Assembly: GCF_009749405.1 (NCBI RefSeq) | Contig: NZ_WBIQ01000005.1 | Coordinates: 1-64,000, forward strand | Reading direction: 5' to 3' | From: Agromyces lapidis | GTDB taxonomy: Bacteria > Actinomycetota > Actinomycetes > Actinomycetales > Microbacteriaceae | DNA: 64,000 bases | Shown: positions 44,581-52,916 of the stretch, in pieces | How positions within the stretch are numbered: position 1 is the first letter of the stretch | Layout: the number at the start of each line of letters is the position of its first letter | Made by a program: the position numbers and the translations under genes | The notes under the pieces: generated by a model | Told to the model about the DNA's origin: nothing | The model's input: the letters and a program-made list of their open reading frames with translations, nothing else | The model's database searches: none

Positions 44581-47500
44581 TCAGGCCGCCGGCCCGGGGC
44601 CCGCGATGCTCGCGGTCAGCGGCTCGCCGCCCGAACGGTTGGCGAAGCAATAGTAGTCGCGCGCACCGGCGTCCCATTGGGCGGCCTCGGCCGGGTAGGA
44701 GGCCTGGACCTGCAGGTCCTCCATGCCCGAGACCGCGGCCACGTCGATGACGCCGGGCGCCGTGCACAGGAGGTTCATCTGCGTGGCCAGCTCGGCCTCG
44801 CCCGGGTAGGGCGCAGCGGCGTCGCCCGGCAGCGTGCCGCGGTAGACGAGCTGCGCGGCGTGCGGCGTGGCGCAGTCGACGACCGCGTACTCCTCCTGCC
44901 AGGCGTCGGTGAAGGGTTCGAGGCACTCGCCGCCGAAGAGGGTGTTCCAGGCGTGAGCGCCCGCGGGCTGCGGCGCGGTCGGCGCGGGGGGCGGCGTCTC
45001 GCTCGCACTGGCCGACGGGGAGCCGCTCGGCGCATCGGCGCTGCTGCCCTTCGTGAACATCGTGCCGAGGAAGAACAACCCGGCGAGCACGAGGACGGCG
45101 ACGAGGCCGCCCGCGATCCAGACGAGCGGCCGGATGCCGCCCTTGCCGGTGCCGCCGGTGCCGCCACCGGTGCCGCCCGAGGGGCCACCCCCGGAGCCTC
45201 CGGCACCCGAGCCGCCGGAGCCGGGATTCGAGCCGGATGACCCGCGGGCGCCCTGGCCGCCGCCGGCGAAGCCGCCGGTCGCTCCCGTGCCGAATCCACC
45301 GGTCGCGCCGGTGCCCGCGCCTCCGCCGGTTCCGGCGCCAGCGCCAGCGCCAGCGGCGAAGAGCTGCGCGGTCGCATCCGTCTGCAGCAGCGCCGTCGCC
45401 GGATACGCCTCGGCCGGTCGCCCCATCGACGGATCGATGAGTCGGAGCGGACCGGTCGCCGTGACGCTGCCGAAGAGCGCCGCGAGCCCGTCGTCGGCAC
45501 GGTCGGCCGACTCGAGCCGCGCGTCGAAGGGGTCGTCGTCGACGGCGTTCGCCGACCAGGGGTCGGTCGCAGCCGGGAACGGCTCGGCGCCGGACTCGTG
45601 CTGCCCCTCGTCGAACGTCTCGAATGCCGCGGTACGCGGTGCGAGGGCGTCGAAGAACTGATCGTCAGGCGCGAACTCCTCGGCGTGCTCGGCGGCGAGG
45701 TCGTGAGCCGGCTCGAGTTCGGGCTCGGGCTCGTGCTCGGGCTCGGGCTCGCGGGCGATCCGCACGAGCGAGCCGAGGCCGCTGCTCATGGGCTGCTCGA
45801 GGTCGACGGCGGGCGTGCCGCCGGTCGGCGCGCTCCCCGCGAGAATCGCCGACACCGAACCGGGCGACTCGGCACGCGGGTCTTCTGCGTTCGGGTCGGG
45901 CTGGAGGTTCCAGACGTAGCCGGGCTCCTCGCGGGCGTCGTCGAACTCGTCGTCGACGTCGTCGTCGTCGAACTCGACGTATGCGGGCTCGGCGTGGTGC
46001 ACGTCGTCGAGCCGACGGTCGGCCGAGTACGACGGCCCAGGATGCACCGGCTCCGCGTCGACGTCGCCGACGAGACCGTGGCCGGCATCGTCGTCTCCGA
46101 AGGCGAGCCCGAGCCGATCGAAGCCGTCAGTGTCGGCGGGCGCGGGCTGGGCCGCGGCGCCGGCCGCGAGGCCCGTGAACGCAGCGGGTGCCGCGTCAGC
46201 CGCGGGTGCCACCGCTCCCCCGCCGAGCGCGGCGAGCAGATCGTCGACCGGCGGGACGCCGCCGAACGCCGGCTCGGGGCGGGGCTCCGCTGCGGCGAAG
46301 GCGGGGAACGGCGCGCGGGGCGCCGCGAGCATTGCCTCGGTCGGGCGCTCCTGCTCGGGCATCGCGGGCAGCGCCGCGGTCGCAGGACCGGATGCCTCGA
46401 CGCCCTGGTCGTGGAACGCCGACGGCGCTTCGGGCGCTTCGGGCGCTTCGGCGGCGAGGCGCCGCTCGGCACGCGGGGTCCACGCGAGCTCGTCGGCGAA
46501 CGCGTCGAACCGGCTGGCACGTCGCGGCGCGGGCTCGACGGGCTCCGCGTGCTCGGTCGGAGCGGGCTCGGCGAACCCGAAGCCCTCCGAGGCGGTCTCG
46601 ACCGGCGCGGGCGCGGGGTACTCGGGCGTCGGGTACTCGGGCGCGGCGGACTCGGGCGCGGCGGACGCCGCCGCCCGGTACTCGGGCGCGGCGGACTCGG
46701 CCGCAGACTCGGGCGCGGGCGTCGACGAGCGGTACTCGAACGGCTCGGCGGGGGCGGGGGCGAACGGTTCGGGCTCCGCGACCGGTCGGTGGTCGAGCGG
46801 CGCCTCGGGCTGCGCGGCGGCGAAGTCGGTCCAGGCGCGACCCGGCGTCCACGACGGCGTCTCGGCAGCGGCGACGGTCTCGCTCGGGCCCGACGTATCG
46901 GGAACGGCCGGGTCGGCGGCGAGCGTCGGGAACCGACCGGTCGAGGGCTCGGGCACCGACGGCGCCGACGGCGCGAACGCCGCCGTCTGGGCGGACCCGC
47001 TCGTGGGCTCGGGCTCGTTGAGCGCCGCCCACAGCTCGTCGTCGTAGCTCGCCGCGCGCGGCGCGGGCGCCTCGCCCCATCCGGCGGGCGCCTCGGGCGG
47101 TGCGGTCGGGTGCGGCTGCTGGATCGGGATGCCGCCCACCGGGGTGAACGAGCTGCGCGCCACCGCAGGCGCGGAGAAGCCGGCGAACGGCCCCTCGTCG
47201 ATCGGCGCGATCGGCTCGGCGGGGGCCGGCTCGGGCATGGCGGGCTCGGCGACCGGCGCCTGCGGAGCAGCCGTGGGGGCGGGTTCGTTCGTCGGCAGAG
47301 CGAGCGAGGCCGTGCTCTCGGAGAGCTGCTGGAAGGCGGCGCGGAGCGCAGCCTCGGACTCGAGCTCCTGGTCGCCCCAGGTGAGCGCGAAGGATGCGGG
47401 CTGCGTGACGGGGCCGGGCGGCGTCGCCGGCGCCGTCTGCTCGACCCGGGTCGGCGACACGGATGACGTCGGGCTCGACGGGGCGGACTGCCAGGGCGCC

Positions 47501-48183
47501 GTCGGCGGCTGGACCGGCGGTGCCGGGTTCGCGTCGACGGCCGGGGGAACCGGTGCGGGCGCGAACGCGGCGGGCTGCGTCGGCGCCGGAGCTGCCGCGG
47601 GCGCGACCGGAGCGTTCCCGACCGGCGGCTCGACCTCGGTCAGGCGCACGGTCGGCGCCGGCGGTGCGACGGTGAACGGCGGGGTCCAGCTCGGCAGCCC
47701 CGACTGGACGGGCGGCAGTGCGGCTGCGCCGCTCACGGCTCCGGCGGCTCCCGCAGCTCCGGCGGCACTCGCCCCGATCCCGCCCCACGGCGCCGGCGGG
47801 GCCGGCTCGGACGGAGCGCTCGGGTGGGCGGGCGAGCGGTCGAGCTGCACGGGCTCAGGAGCGCGGCCCGGGTCGCCGATGACGGGCAGGGCCCGGGTGG
47901 CGGCGTCGTCGCGCGCAGGCGGCTCGGCGAGCGAGAACCAGTCGAGCACCTCTTCATGCCGCGAGGGACGCGAGGGTGTCGCGGGCGGCGGAGACGCCGG
48001 GGCGGCGCGCGGTGCGGCGGGTGCGGCAGGTGCGGCGGGTGCGGCAGGTGCCGCGAACACGGACGGGGCCTGCGGCGGGGTTTGCGGCGGGGACGACTGC
48101 GGCGCGGAGCCGGTGGCCCCGCCGCCCGCGAGCTGCGCGAGCAGCCAGTCGGCGCCGTCGTCGAATCCCTGCCGCTCGTTCAT
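44581..48183 (-). CDS. Very long Ala/Pro-rich membrane protein with Septum_form domain
   Basis: A 1200-residue protein. Residues 1 to about 1000 are low-complexity Ala/Pro/Glu-rich sequence with a short conserved start (MNERQGFDDGADWLLAQLAGG). A Gly-rich hinge leads to one transmembrane helix (about 1030-1052, LVWIAGGLVAVLVLAGLFFLG) and an extracellular Septum_form-like domain of about 110 residues with paired cysteines (GGECLEPF, VDCATPHAAQ, NLLCTAPG, YYCFANRS). Topology is therefore a huge disordered cytoplasmic region and a small outer domain. It starts inside the pyrE stop (TGATG) and is followed by ribokinase. A division or envelope role is inferred only from the family name. Confidence 0.8.
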   Translation of the reverse strand: MNERQGFDDGADWLLAQLAGGGATGSAPQSSPPQTPPQAPSVFAAPAAPAAPAAPAAPRAAPASPPPATPSRPSRHEEVLDWFSLAEPPARDDAATRALPVIGDPGRAPEPVQLDRSPAHPSAPSEPAPPAPWGGIGASAAGAAGAAGAVSGAAALPPVQSGLPSWTPPFTVAPPAPTVRLTEVEPPVGNAPVAPAAAPAPTQPAAFAPAPVPPAVDANPAPPVQPPTAPWQSAPSSPTSSVSPTRVEQTAPATPPGPVTQPASFALTWGDQELESEAALRAAFQQLSESTASLALPTNEPAPTAAPQAPVAEPAMPEPAPAEPIAPIDEGPFAGFSAPAVARSSFTPVGGIPIQQPHPTAPPEAPAGWGEAPAPRAASYDDELWAALNEPEPTSGSAQTAAFAPSAPSVPEPSTGRFPTLAADPAVPDTSGPSETVAAAETPSWTPGRAWTDFAAAQPEAPLDHRPVAEPEPFAPAPAEPFEYRSSTPAPESAAESAAPEYRAAASAAPESAAPEYPTPEYPAPAPVETASEGFGFAEPAPTEHAEPVEPAPRRASRFDAFADELAWTPRAERRLAAEAPEAPEAPSAFHDQGVEASGPATAALPAMPEQERPTEAMLAAPRAPFPAFAAAEPRPEPAFGGVPPVDDLLAALGGGAVAPAADAAPAAFTGLAAGAAAQPAPADTDGFDRLGLAFGDDDAGHGLVGDVDAEPVHPGPSYSADRRLDDVHHAEPAYVEFDDDDVDDEFDDAREEPGYVWNLQPDPNAEDPRAESPGSVSAILAGSAPTGGTPAVDLEQPMSSGLGSLVRIAREPEPEHEPEPELEPAHDLAAEHAEEFAPDDQFFDALAPRTAAFETFDEGQHESGAEPFPAATDPWSANAVDDDPFDARLESADRADDGLAALFGSVTATGPLRLIDPSMGRPAEAYPATALLQTDATAQLFAAGAGAGAGTGGGAGTGATGGFGTGATGGFAGGGQGARGSSGSNPGSGGSGAGGSGGGPSGGTGGGTGGTGKGGIRPLVWIAGGLVAVLVLAGLFFLGTMFTKGSSADAPSGSPSASASETPPPAPTAPQPAGAHAWNTLFGGECLEPFTDAWQEEYAVVDCATPHAAQLVYRGTLPGDAAAPYPGEAELATQMNLLCTAPGVIDVAAVSGMEDLQVQASYPAEAAQWDAGARDYYCFANRSGGEPLTASIAGPGPAA

Positions 48184-48755
48184 CAGGCCAGGCCCAGGTC
48201 TTCCAGGCCGATCGCGTACAGGTACGGCACGCCCTCGGCCTCGATGATCTCGCGGGCTCCGGTGGCCCGGTCGACGACGACCGCGACCGCGACGACCTCG
48301 GCACCGACCTTGCGCAGCGCCTCGATGGCCTTGATCGGCGAGCCGCCGGTGGTCGAGGTGTCTTCGAGCACGATCACGCGCTTGCCTGCGAGATCGGGGC
48401 CCTCGACCTGCTTGCCGCGGCCGTGGTCCTTCGGCTCCTTGCGCACGACGAAGGCGTCGTAGGCGAGGCCGCGTGCTGCACCCTGGTGCAGGATCGCGGA
48501 GGCGATCGGGTCGGCGCCCATGGTGAGTCCGCCCACGGCGGCGACGTCGGGGATGTCGGCGATCACGTCGAGCATGACCTGGCCGATCAGCGGTGCGACG
48601 CGGTGGTCGAGGCTGACCTTGCGCAGGTCGACGTAGTACGTCGCCTTCTTTCCGCTCGTCAGCGTGAAGTCGCCGTGGAAGACGGCGTCGGCGGCGATGT
48701 GGTCGATGAGCCGGCGGCGGGCGTCGGCGGAGTCGAGGGGCTGGCGATCAGTCAC
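48183..48755 (-). CDS. pyrE: Orotate phosphoribosyltransferase
   Basis: A 190-residue enzyme that joins orotate and PRPP to give OMP in pyrimidine synthesis. The PRPP-binding motif VIVLEDTSTTGGS is at residues 127-139; the catalytic loop carries VRKEPKDHGRG and FTLTSGKKATYYVD marks the N-terminus. The GTG at 48755 is preceded by TAGAGT and 6 nt, with the TAG being the stop of the upstream exporter gene. It is first of a four-gene operon with Septum_form, ribokinase and nucleoside hydrolase genes. It stands apart from any pyrBCD cluster. Confidence 0.96.
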   Translation of the reverse strand: MTDRQPLDSADARRRLIDHIAADAVFHGDFTLTSGKKATYYVDLRKVSLDHRVAPLIGQVMLDVIADIPDVAAVGGLTMGADPIASAILHQGAARGLAYDAFVVRKEPKDHGRGKQVEGPDLAGKRVIVLEDTSTTGGSPIKAIEALRKVGAEVVAVAVVVDRATGAREIIEAEGVPYLYAIGLEDLGLA

Positions 48756-48761
48756 CCGAAT

Positions 48762-48767
48762 ACTCTA
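48762..48767 (-). promoter_or_regulatory. -10 hexamer TAGAGT made from the preceding stop codon
   Basis: TAGAGT begins with the exporter TAG stop (48765-48767) and is followed by 6 nt and the pyrE GTG at 48755. Confidence 0.58.
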
Positions 48768-50192
48768 CGGCCCGCCTGCCTGAGAGGAAGGGGAGGATCC
48801 GTCGACCGGCGACGACTCCGGGGCATCCGTCGCCTTCGACCGCGAGCCCACGCGACGCGCGCGCCGGGCGCCCCAGAACGACTGCGGGGTTCCGGGCACG
48901 AGGCGCGCCCAGAAGGGCGGCTCGTCCTCCTCGGCGAGCGCGGCGGGCACGTCGACGTGGAAGTCCGCGAGCTCCTCGGCCCCGTGATGCACGACGCGGT
49001 AGAGCGCCGTGCCGATGAGCACGCCGAGCGCGATCGACATGATCGACGTGAGGGCCTCGGCGAAGTCCTCGAGGCCCCGCGTGGTGCCGACCGCCTCGGT
49101 GAGCCCGAGGAGCCCTGCCGCGCCGGGGACGAGGAGCCAGAAGGCCGGCAGGAAGGTCAGCTGCGAGGGCGCACCGTGGCGCAGGGTCGCGATCCAGAGC
49201 ACCACCGGCGTCATCGCGACCGCACCGATGAAGCCGCCCACGGTCGAGCCGATGAGCACGGTTCCGGCGTACTGCCCCGCGTACGCGACGATCAGCACCA
49301 GGAGCACCCAGCCGAAGGTGCGCCGCGGCGCCGAGAAGTGCAGGTAGTTGCCGATGGCGAAGAGCAGCACGCCGACGACCGGGATCCACCAGGGCAGCGT
49401 GTCGGATGCCTCGAGCGCCTCGTAGCTCGAATCCTCGACGCCGACCACCGTGCCCGCCGCGAGAATGCCGAACGCGAGCAGCGCCAGCTGCACGAGGCCG
49501 AACACCAGACGCGAAGCTCCCGCGAGCATCTGCCCGGCCGCGAGCTCGCCGACGCCCGTGGTGAGCACCCCGCCCGGGAGGAAGGTCGCGAGCGGCGCGA
49601 TCAGCAGGCGGATCGGGTCGCCGATCTCGATGTGGGGCGCGATCAGGAAGACGACGATCGCGCAGGCGAACGCGGCGAAGACGGGGAAGATGAGCTGCAG
49701 GGTGGGCGATCGCACGAGCTTCGCGAGCCCGACGAAGGCGCCGAGCCCGAACGCGATGAGCGCGCCCTGCCAGGTTGGGGCGAGCAGCAGCGAGAGCCCG
49801 GTGACGAGCACGGCGTGGCCGAAGGTGCGCACGATCCACCCGTGCCCGGGCTTCATCGCCCCGATCTCGTTGAGGCGCTTGAGGCCCTCGATCGGGTCGA
49901 GCTCGGCGCGCTCGGCCTCGCCGATGAGGTTGTAGAGCGCAGCGATCTGGTCGAAGCGGAACGAGGCGTTGACTGCCGAACGGATCTCGACCCGCCCTTC
50001 CTCGCCCTCGCCGGTCTCGACGATGATCACCGTCGGCAGCACGATGAAGTCGGTGTCGTCGCGGCCGTACGCCCGGGACACCTTCACGAGGGTGTCCCTG
50101 ATCCGATCGACCGATTCGGCGGCCGCGTTCATCCCCTCCGCGAGCCCCAGGAGGAACTGGCGGAGCAGTGCGCGTTCGGCGATCTCTGCCAT
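48765..50192 (-). CDS. ThrE-family threonine/serine exporter
   Basis: A 475-residue protein combining a cytoplasmic N-terminal ThrE domain (residues 1-120: LLGLAEGMNAAAESVDRIRDTLVKVSRAYG), about ten helices, and a second ThrE-type domain in the same chain, as in Corynebacterium ThrE. FLPGGVLTTGVGELAAGQMLAGASRL is a family signature. The C-terminal 60 residues are charged and Ser/Pro-rich. It exports threonine, serine or small peptides. It follows the C4-dicarboxylate carrier gene by 13 bp and lacks a clear ribosome site, so it is probably read from the same transcript. Confidence 0.87.
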   Translation of the reverse strand: MAEIAERALLRQFLLGLAEGMNAAAESVDRIRDTLVKVSRAYGRDDTDFIVLPTVIIVETGEGEEGRVEIRSAVNASFRFDQIAALYNLIGEAERAELDPIEGLKRLNEIGAMKPGHGWIVRTFGHAVLVTGLSLLLAPTWQGALIAFGLGAFVGLAKLVRSPTLQLIFPVFAAFACAIVVFLIAPHIEIGDPIRLLIAPLATFLPGGVLTTGVGELAAGQMLAGASRLVFGLVQLALLAFGILAAGTVVGVEDSSYEALEASDTLPWWIPVVGVLLFAIGNYLHFSAPRRTFGWVLLVLIVAYAGQYAGTVLIGSTVGGFIGAVAMTPVVLWIATLRHGAPSQLTFLPAFWLLVPGAAGLLGLTEAVGTTRGLEDFAEALTSIMSIALGVLIGTALYRVVHHGAEELADFHVDVPAALAEEDEPPFWARLVPGTPQSFWGARRARRVGSRSKATDAPESSPVDGSSPSSQAGGP

Positions 50193-50205
50193 CAGGACGA
50201 CCGGA

Positions 50206-51561
50206 TCAGATCACCACGAACGAGAGCGCCGCGCCGATGATCATGGCCGAGATGACGTACACGAGGTTCGGCAGCTGGAAGGAGTGGTCGAACACGTACT
50301 TGCCGAGCTTCGTCGTTCCGGTCTGGTCGAACGCGGCCGTCGCGACCTGCGATCCGTTGGCGGGCAGCGTGTACATGCCCATCGCGGACGGCCAGAGGCC
50401 GACGATGAGCGACGCCGGCAGTCCGATCGCGAGGCCGATCGGCACGATGGCGTTCGTCGCGCTCGACTGGCTCGTCGTCAGCATGGCGACGAGGAAGAGC
50501 GCGAGCGCGAAGAGCAGCGCACCGATGAATGCGCTCGACCCCGAGACCAGCGACCCGAGCCCGTCGACGATGAGCTGGTTGTTGTTCGCGACGAAGGTGT
50601 TGGCGAGCCAGGCGATGCCGAAGAGCGCGAACGCGCCGACCATGCCGGCGGGGAACGTCGGCTGCTTCGGCACGTCGGCCGACTTGACCTTGCAGAACAC
50701 GAAGATGAGCGCGGCGATGACACCCATCGTGACCTCGATGATGATCGTCACCGAGACGCGCACCGGGTCGCCGTTGTCATCGGTGCCGATGATCGGGCGG
50801 AGCCCCTCGAACAGGCCCATGAGCACGATGAACCCGACGCCGGCGAGGAAGATCGACGCGGAGAGCACCGCCGTGCGGGGCAGCTTCTTCGTCGTCGCGT
50901 CCTCGGTAGGCGGCTTGACGAGGTGCTCGGCGAGGCGCCGCTGGTACTCGGGGTCGTCCTCGAGGTTCTTGCCGTGCCGCACCATGACGAGGGCGGCGAG
51001 GAAGAGGCCGACGATCGAGGCCGGCCACATGATGAGCAGGACCTGCCCGAGGTCGACGCCGCTCGGGGCGAGGAGCACGACGAGCGACGCGGTGGCGGCC
51101 GAGACCGGGCTGCAGAGGATGCCCACCTGCGAGGCTACCGCCGAGACCGAGAGGGCGCGCTCGGGCCGGATCTTCTGCTGGTACGAGACGTCGTAGATGA
51201 CCGGGAGCAGCGGGTAGAAGATATTGCCCGTTCCCGCGCCGACGGTGAAGAGGAACGACATCGCGGGGGCGAGGAAGACGACGCTCTTCGGCCGCGACCT
51301 GATCGCCTTGGCCGCCACCGACACCATCCAGTCGATGCCGCCGGCCGCCTGCATGACGGAGGCGGCCGTGATGACCGTGAGCACGATGAAGACCGCGTCG
51401 ACGGGCGCGTTGCCCGGTGCGGTCTGGAAGCCGAAGACGAGGACCGCGACCCCGACGAGACCCCAGACACCGAGGCCGATCCCGCTCGTGCGGGTGCCCA
51501 TGAAGATCGCCAGGATGACGACGAGCAGCTGGGCGAAGAGGATCCAGACGTTGTCGTTCAC
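50206..51561 (-). CDS. Anaerobic C4-dicarboxylate carrier (DcuA/DcuB type)
   Basis: A 451-residue membrane protein with about eleven helices and Dcu-family marks: FTVGAGTGNIFYPLLPVIYDVSY, RPERALSVSAVASQVGILCSPVSAA, and a QSSATNAIVPIGLAIGLPA stretch. DcuA/B carriers exchange aspartate, fumarate, malate and succinate. The GTG start overlaps the peptidase E stop by 4 bp (GTGA). This coupling suggests that aspartate released from Asp-X dipeptides is moved by this carrier. Direction of transport is not evident. Confidence 0.88.
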   Translation of the reverse strand: MNDNVWILFAQLLVVILAIFMGTRTSGIGLGVWGLVGVAVLVFGFQTAPGNAPVDAVFIVLTVITAASVMQAAGGIDWMVSVAAKAIRSRPKSVVFLAPAMSFLFTVGAGTGNIFYPLLPVIYDVSYQQKIRPERALSVSAVASQVGILCSPVSAATASLVVLLAPSGVDLGQVLLIMWPASIVGLFLAALVMVRHGKNLEDDPEYQRRLAEHLVKPPTEDATTKKLPRTAVLSASIFLAGVGFIVLMGLFEGLRPIIGTDDNGDPVRVSVTIIIEVTMGVIAALIFVFCKVKSADVPKQPTFPAGMVGAFALFGIAWLANTFVANNNQLIVDGLGSLVSGSSAFIGALLFALALFLVAMLTTSQSSATNAIVPIGLAIGLPASLIVGLWPSAMGMYTLPANGSQVATAAFDQTGTTKLGKYVFDHSFQLPNLVYVISAMIIGAALSFVVI

Positions 51562-52298
51562 GCGCTCGGTCCCTTCACGATCGGGCCACGGCCCTCGAGC
51601 ACCTGGACCGGAAGCGGGGTCTCGACGATACGGCCGTCGATCGCCTCGACGCGGAGGGCGAGGGCGGGATCGACCGGGCTGATCGCCGTGACGAACTCCT
51701 GGTTCTCGAAGTGCAGCGACTGGAGGTTGCCGACCGCGTACCCCGTTGCGAGCTCACCGCTCTGCAGGGCCGCGTGGAACAGCGGCTGCCGCTGGTCCTC
51801 CGCGTCGTAGTGGGGGCAGAAGCTCCCGTGCAGGAATCCGAGCCCCTCGGGCAGCACCTGCAGGGTCGGCCCGTAGCTGTCGGTGGTGCCGCCCTCGAAC
51901 CAGCAGATGCCGCCGGCCGAGCCGCCCGTGAAGACGACGTTCGACGCGGGGTCCTCCCACATCTCGCGCATGATCTCGTCGAGGCCCTGCCGCTTCCACA
52001 CGTCGAGCATGTTGGCCGTGTTGCCGCCGCCGACGTGGATGACGTCGAAGCCCTTCACGAAGCCCGCGAGGTCGTCGAGGTCCCGGTGGAAGAGCGTGAG
52101 GTGGTGCGGTGCGCAGCGATCGGAGTCGTAGGTCTTGTAGAAGCTCAGCGTGTACGCGGCTTCGTCGCCCGTCGCGGTGCCGACGAAGAGGACCCTCGGC
52201 CGCTCCTTGCCGGTCAGTCGCAGGATGTAGTCGTGCGTCGGATCGGCACGCCGCTCCATCATGGCCTTGCCGGCCCCGGTCGCCACCACGTGCGCCAT
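51558..52298 (-). CDS. pepE: Peptidase E (aspartyl dipeptidase, family S51)
   Basis: A 246-residue serine peptidase that cuts N-terminal Asp-X dipeptides. The nucleophile elbow TGGSAGG puts the catalytic Ser at S127, the GGGNTANM loop is at residues 90-97, and H163 in CPHYD is the likely catalytic His. The protein is cytoplasmic. It is first in an operon with the C4-dicarboxylate carrier, overlapping it by 4 bp. A GAGGGGG ribosome site lies just before the ATG. The combination is metabolically sensible: dipeptide cleavage yields aspartate, a Dcu substrate. Confidence 0.9.
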   Translation of the reverse strand: MAHVVATGAGKAMMERRADPTHDYILRLTGKERPRVLFVGTATGDEAAYTLSFYKTYDSDRCAPHHLTLFHRDLDDLAGFVKGFDVIHVGGGNTANMLDVWKRQGLDEIMREMWEDPASNVVFTGGSAGGICWFEGGTTDSYGPTLQVLPEGLGFLHGSFCPHYDAEDQRQPLFHAALQSGELATGYAVGNLQSLHFENQEFVTAISPVDPALALRVEAIDGRIVETPLPVQVLEGRGPIVKGPSA

Positions 52299-52519
52299 CG
52301 CGCCCCCCTCTTCCGATGTACCCCTCGCGGGTCACGCTATCGCCAGGCGAGGAACGGAGTCGAGAGGCTCGTCGGTCGTGTCGCGGGCGTCATCCATCGG
52401 GTCGACGAACGGGCCCGACCAGACGACGGCGTGCCGGGCAGCCGCGCCGGCCGCGCGGCATCGCGATCCCCCCAGCTCATCTCGATGCGCGCGACGACCG
52501 GCCTCGACGGCACAGAGGA

Positions 52520-52616
52520 AGGGCCGCCCCGCGGGGTGTCCCTCCCCCGCGCAGCGGCCCTTTCAGAGGGCCGCGCCTCACGGTCGGAGGGTATCCCTCC
52601 CCCGCGCGGCGGCCCT
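52520..52616. repeat. Two tandem hairpins with 55-bp period
   Basis: AGGGCCGC pairs with GCGGCCCT at 52520-52527/52554-52561 and again at 52567-52574/52609-52616. The right half-units (52536-52561 and 52591-52616) match in 24 of 26 bases. They lie 38 bp past the stop of the 40-residue protein gene, so may act as a double terminator or be a duplicated extragenic element. The rest of 52299-52654 shows no gene; TAGCGT near 52335-52340 (minus strand) could be the pepE -10. Confidence 0.65.
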
Positions 52617-52654
52617 GCAATCCCGGAGAACGGACCTCCGGGGATTCGCGGCAC

Positions 52655-52777
52655 TCAGACGGTGCGCGCGAACGTCTCTCGCGGCTGGCGGCGGTAGCCG
52701 TCACGAGCGGTGACGACGATCGCGCCGGCGACGGCGGCAACGGAAACGGTGCCGAGAAGCACGATGATGCTGATCAC
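52655..52777 (-). CDS. 40-residue membrane microprotein
   Basis: A GTG at 52777, preceded by AAAGGA with good spacing, opens a 40-codon frame: one transmembrane helix (IIVLLGTVSVAAVAGAIVVTA) and the basic tail RDGYRRQPRETFARTV. I recall similar tiny proteins with a helix followed by DGYRR in related Actinobacteria, but this needs a search. Longer in-frame starts reach 52846 but add unrelated residues. It is divergent from the LysR gene. Its function is unknown. Confidence 0.6.
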   Translation of the reverse strand: MISIIVLLGTVSVAAVAGAIVVTARDGYRRQPRETFARTV

Positions 52778-52888
52778 GATGGATCCTTTCGACGAAGACG
52801 GTGCAGGCGGGTCGAGCGACTTTGCGCCGTTGCACGTGTTCGACATGCACTATTCTTCCGCGTCGAAACTTTCAGCACAAGCTCACAG

Positions 52889-52909
52889 TTCTACAACCAC
52901 GATGTAGAA
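52889..52909. promoter_or_regulatory. LysR-type operator overlapping the regulator promoter
   Basis: TTCTACA (52889-52895) and TGTAGAA (52903-52909) are perfect 7-bp arms around 7 nt. The right arm shares TAGAAT (52905-52910), a -10 hexamer 6 nt before the ATG at 52917. This fits negative autoregulation. Confidence 0.65.
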
Positions 52910-52916
52910 TCGCTAC

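Noticed and set aside
45598-47466. Long plus-strand frame opposite the Ala/Pro-rich Septum_form gene
   Set aside because: The repeats it shows are complements of Ala/Pro codons of the real gene; no start signal or domain.
52520-52616. CRISPR-like array from the 55-bp repeats
   Set aside because: There are only two units, no regular spacers, and no cas genes; the units are hairpins.
52337-52654. A 105-codon minus-strand frame between pepE and the microprotein gene
   Set aside because: It runs through the tandem hairpins, has no ribosome site and no recognisable sequence.
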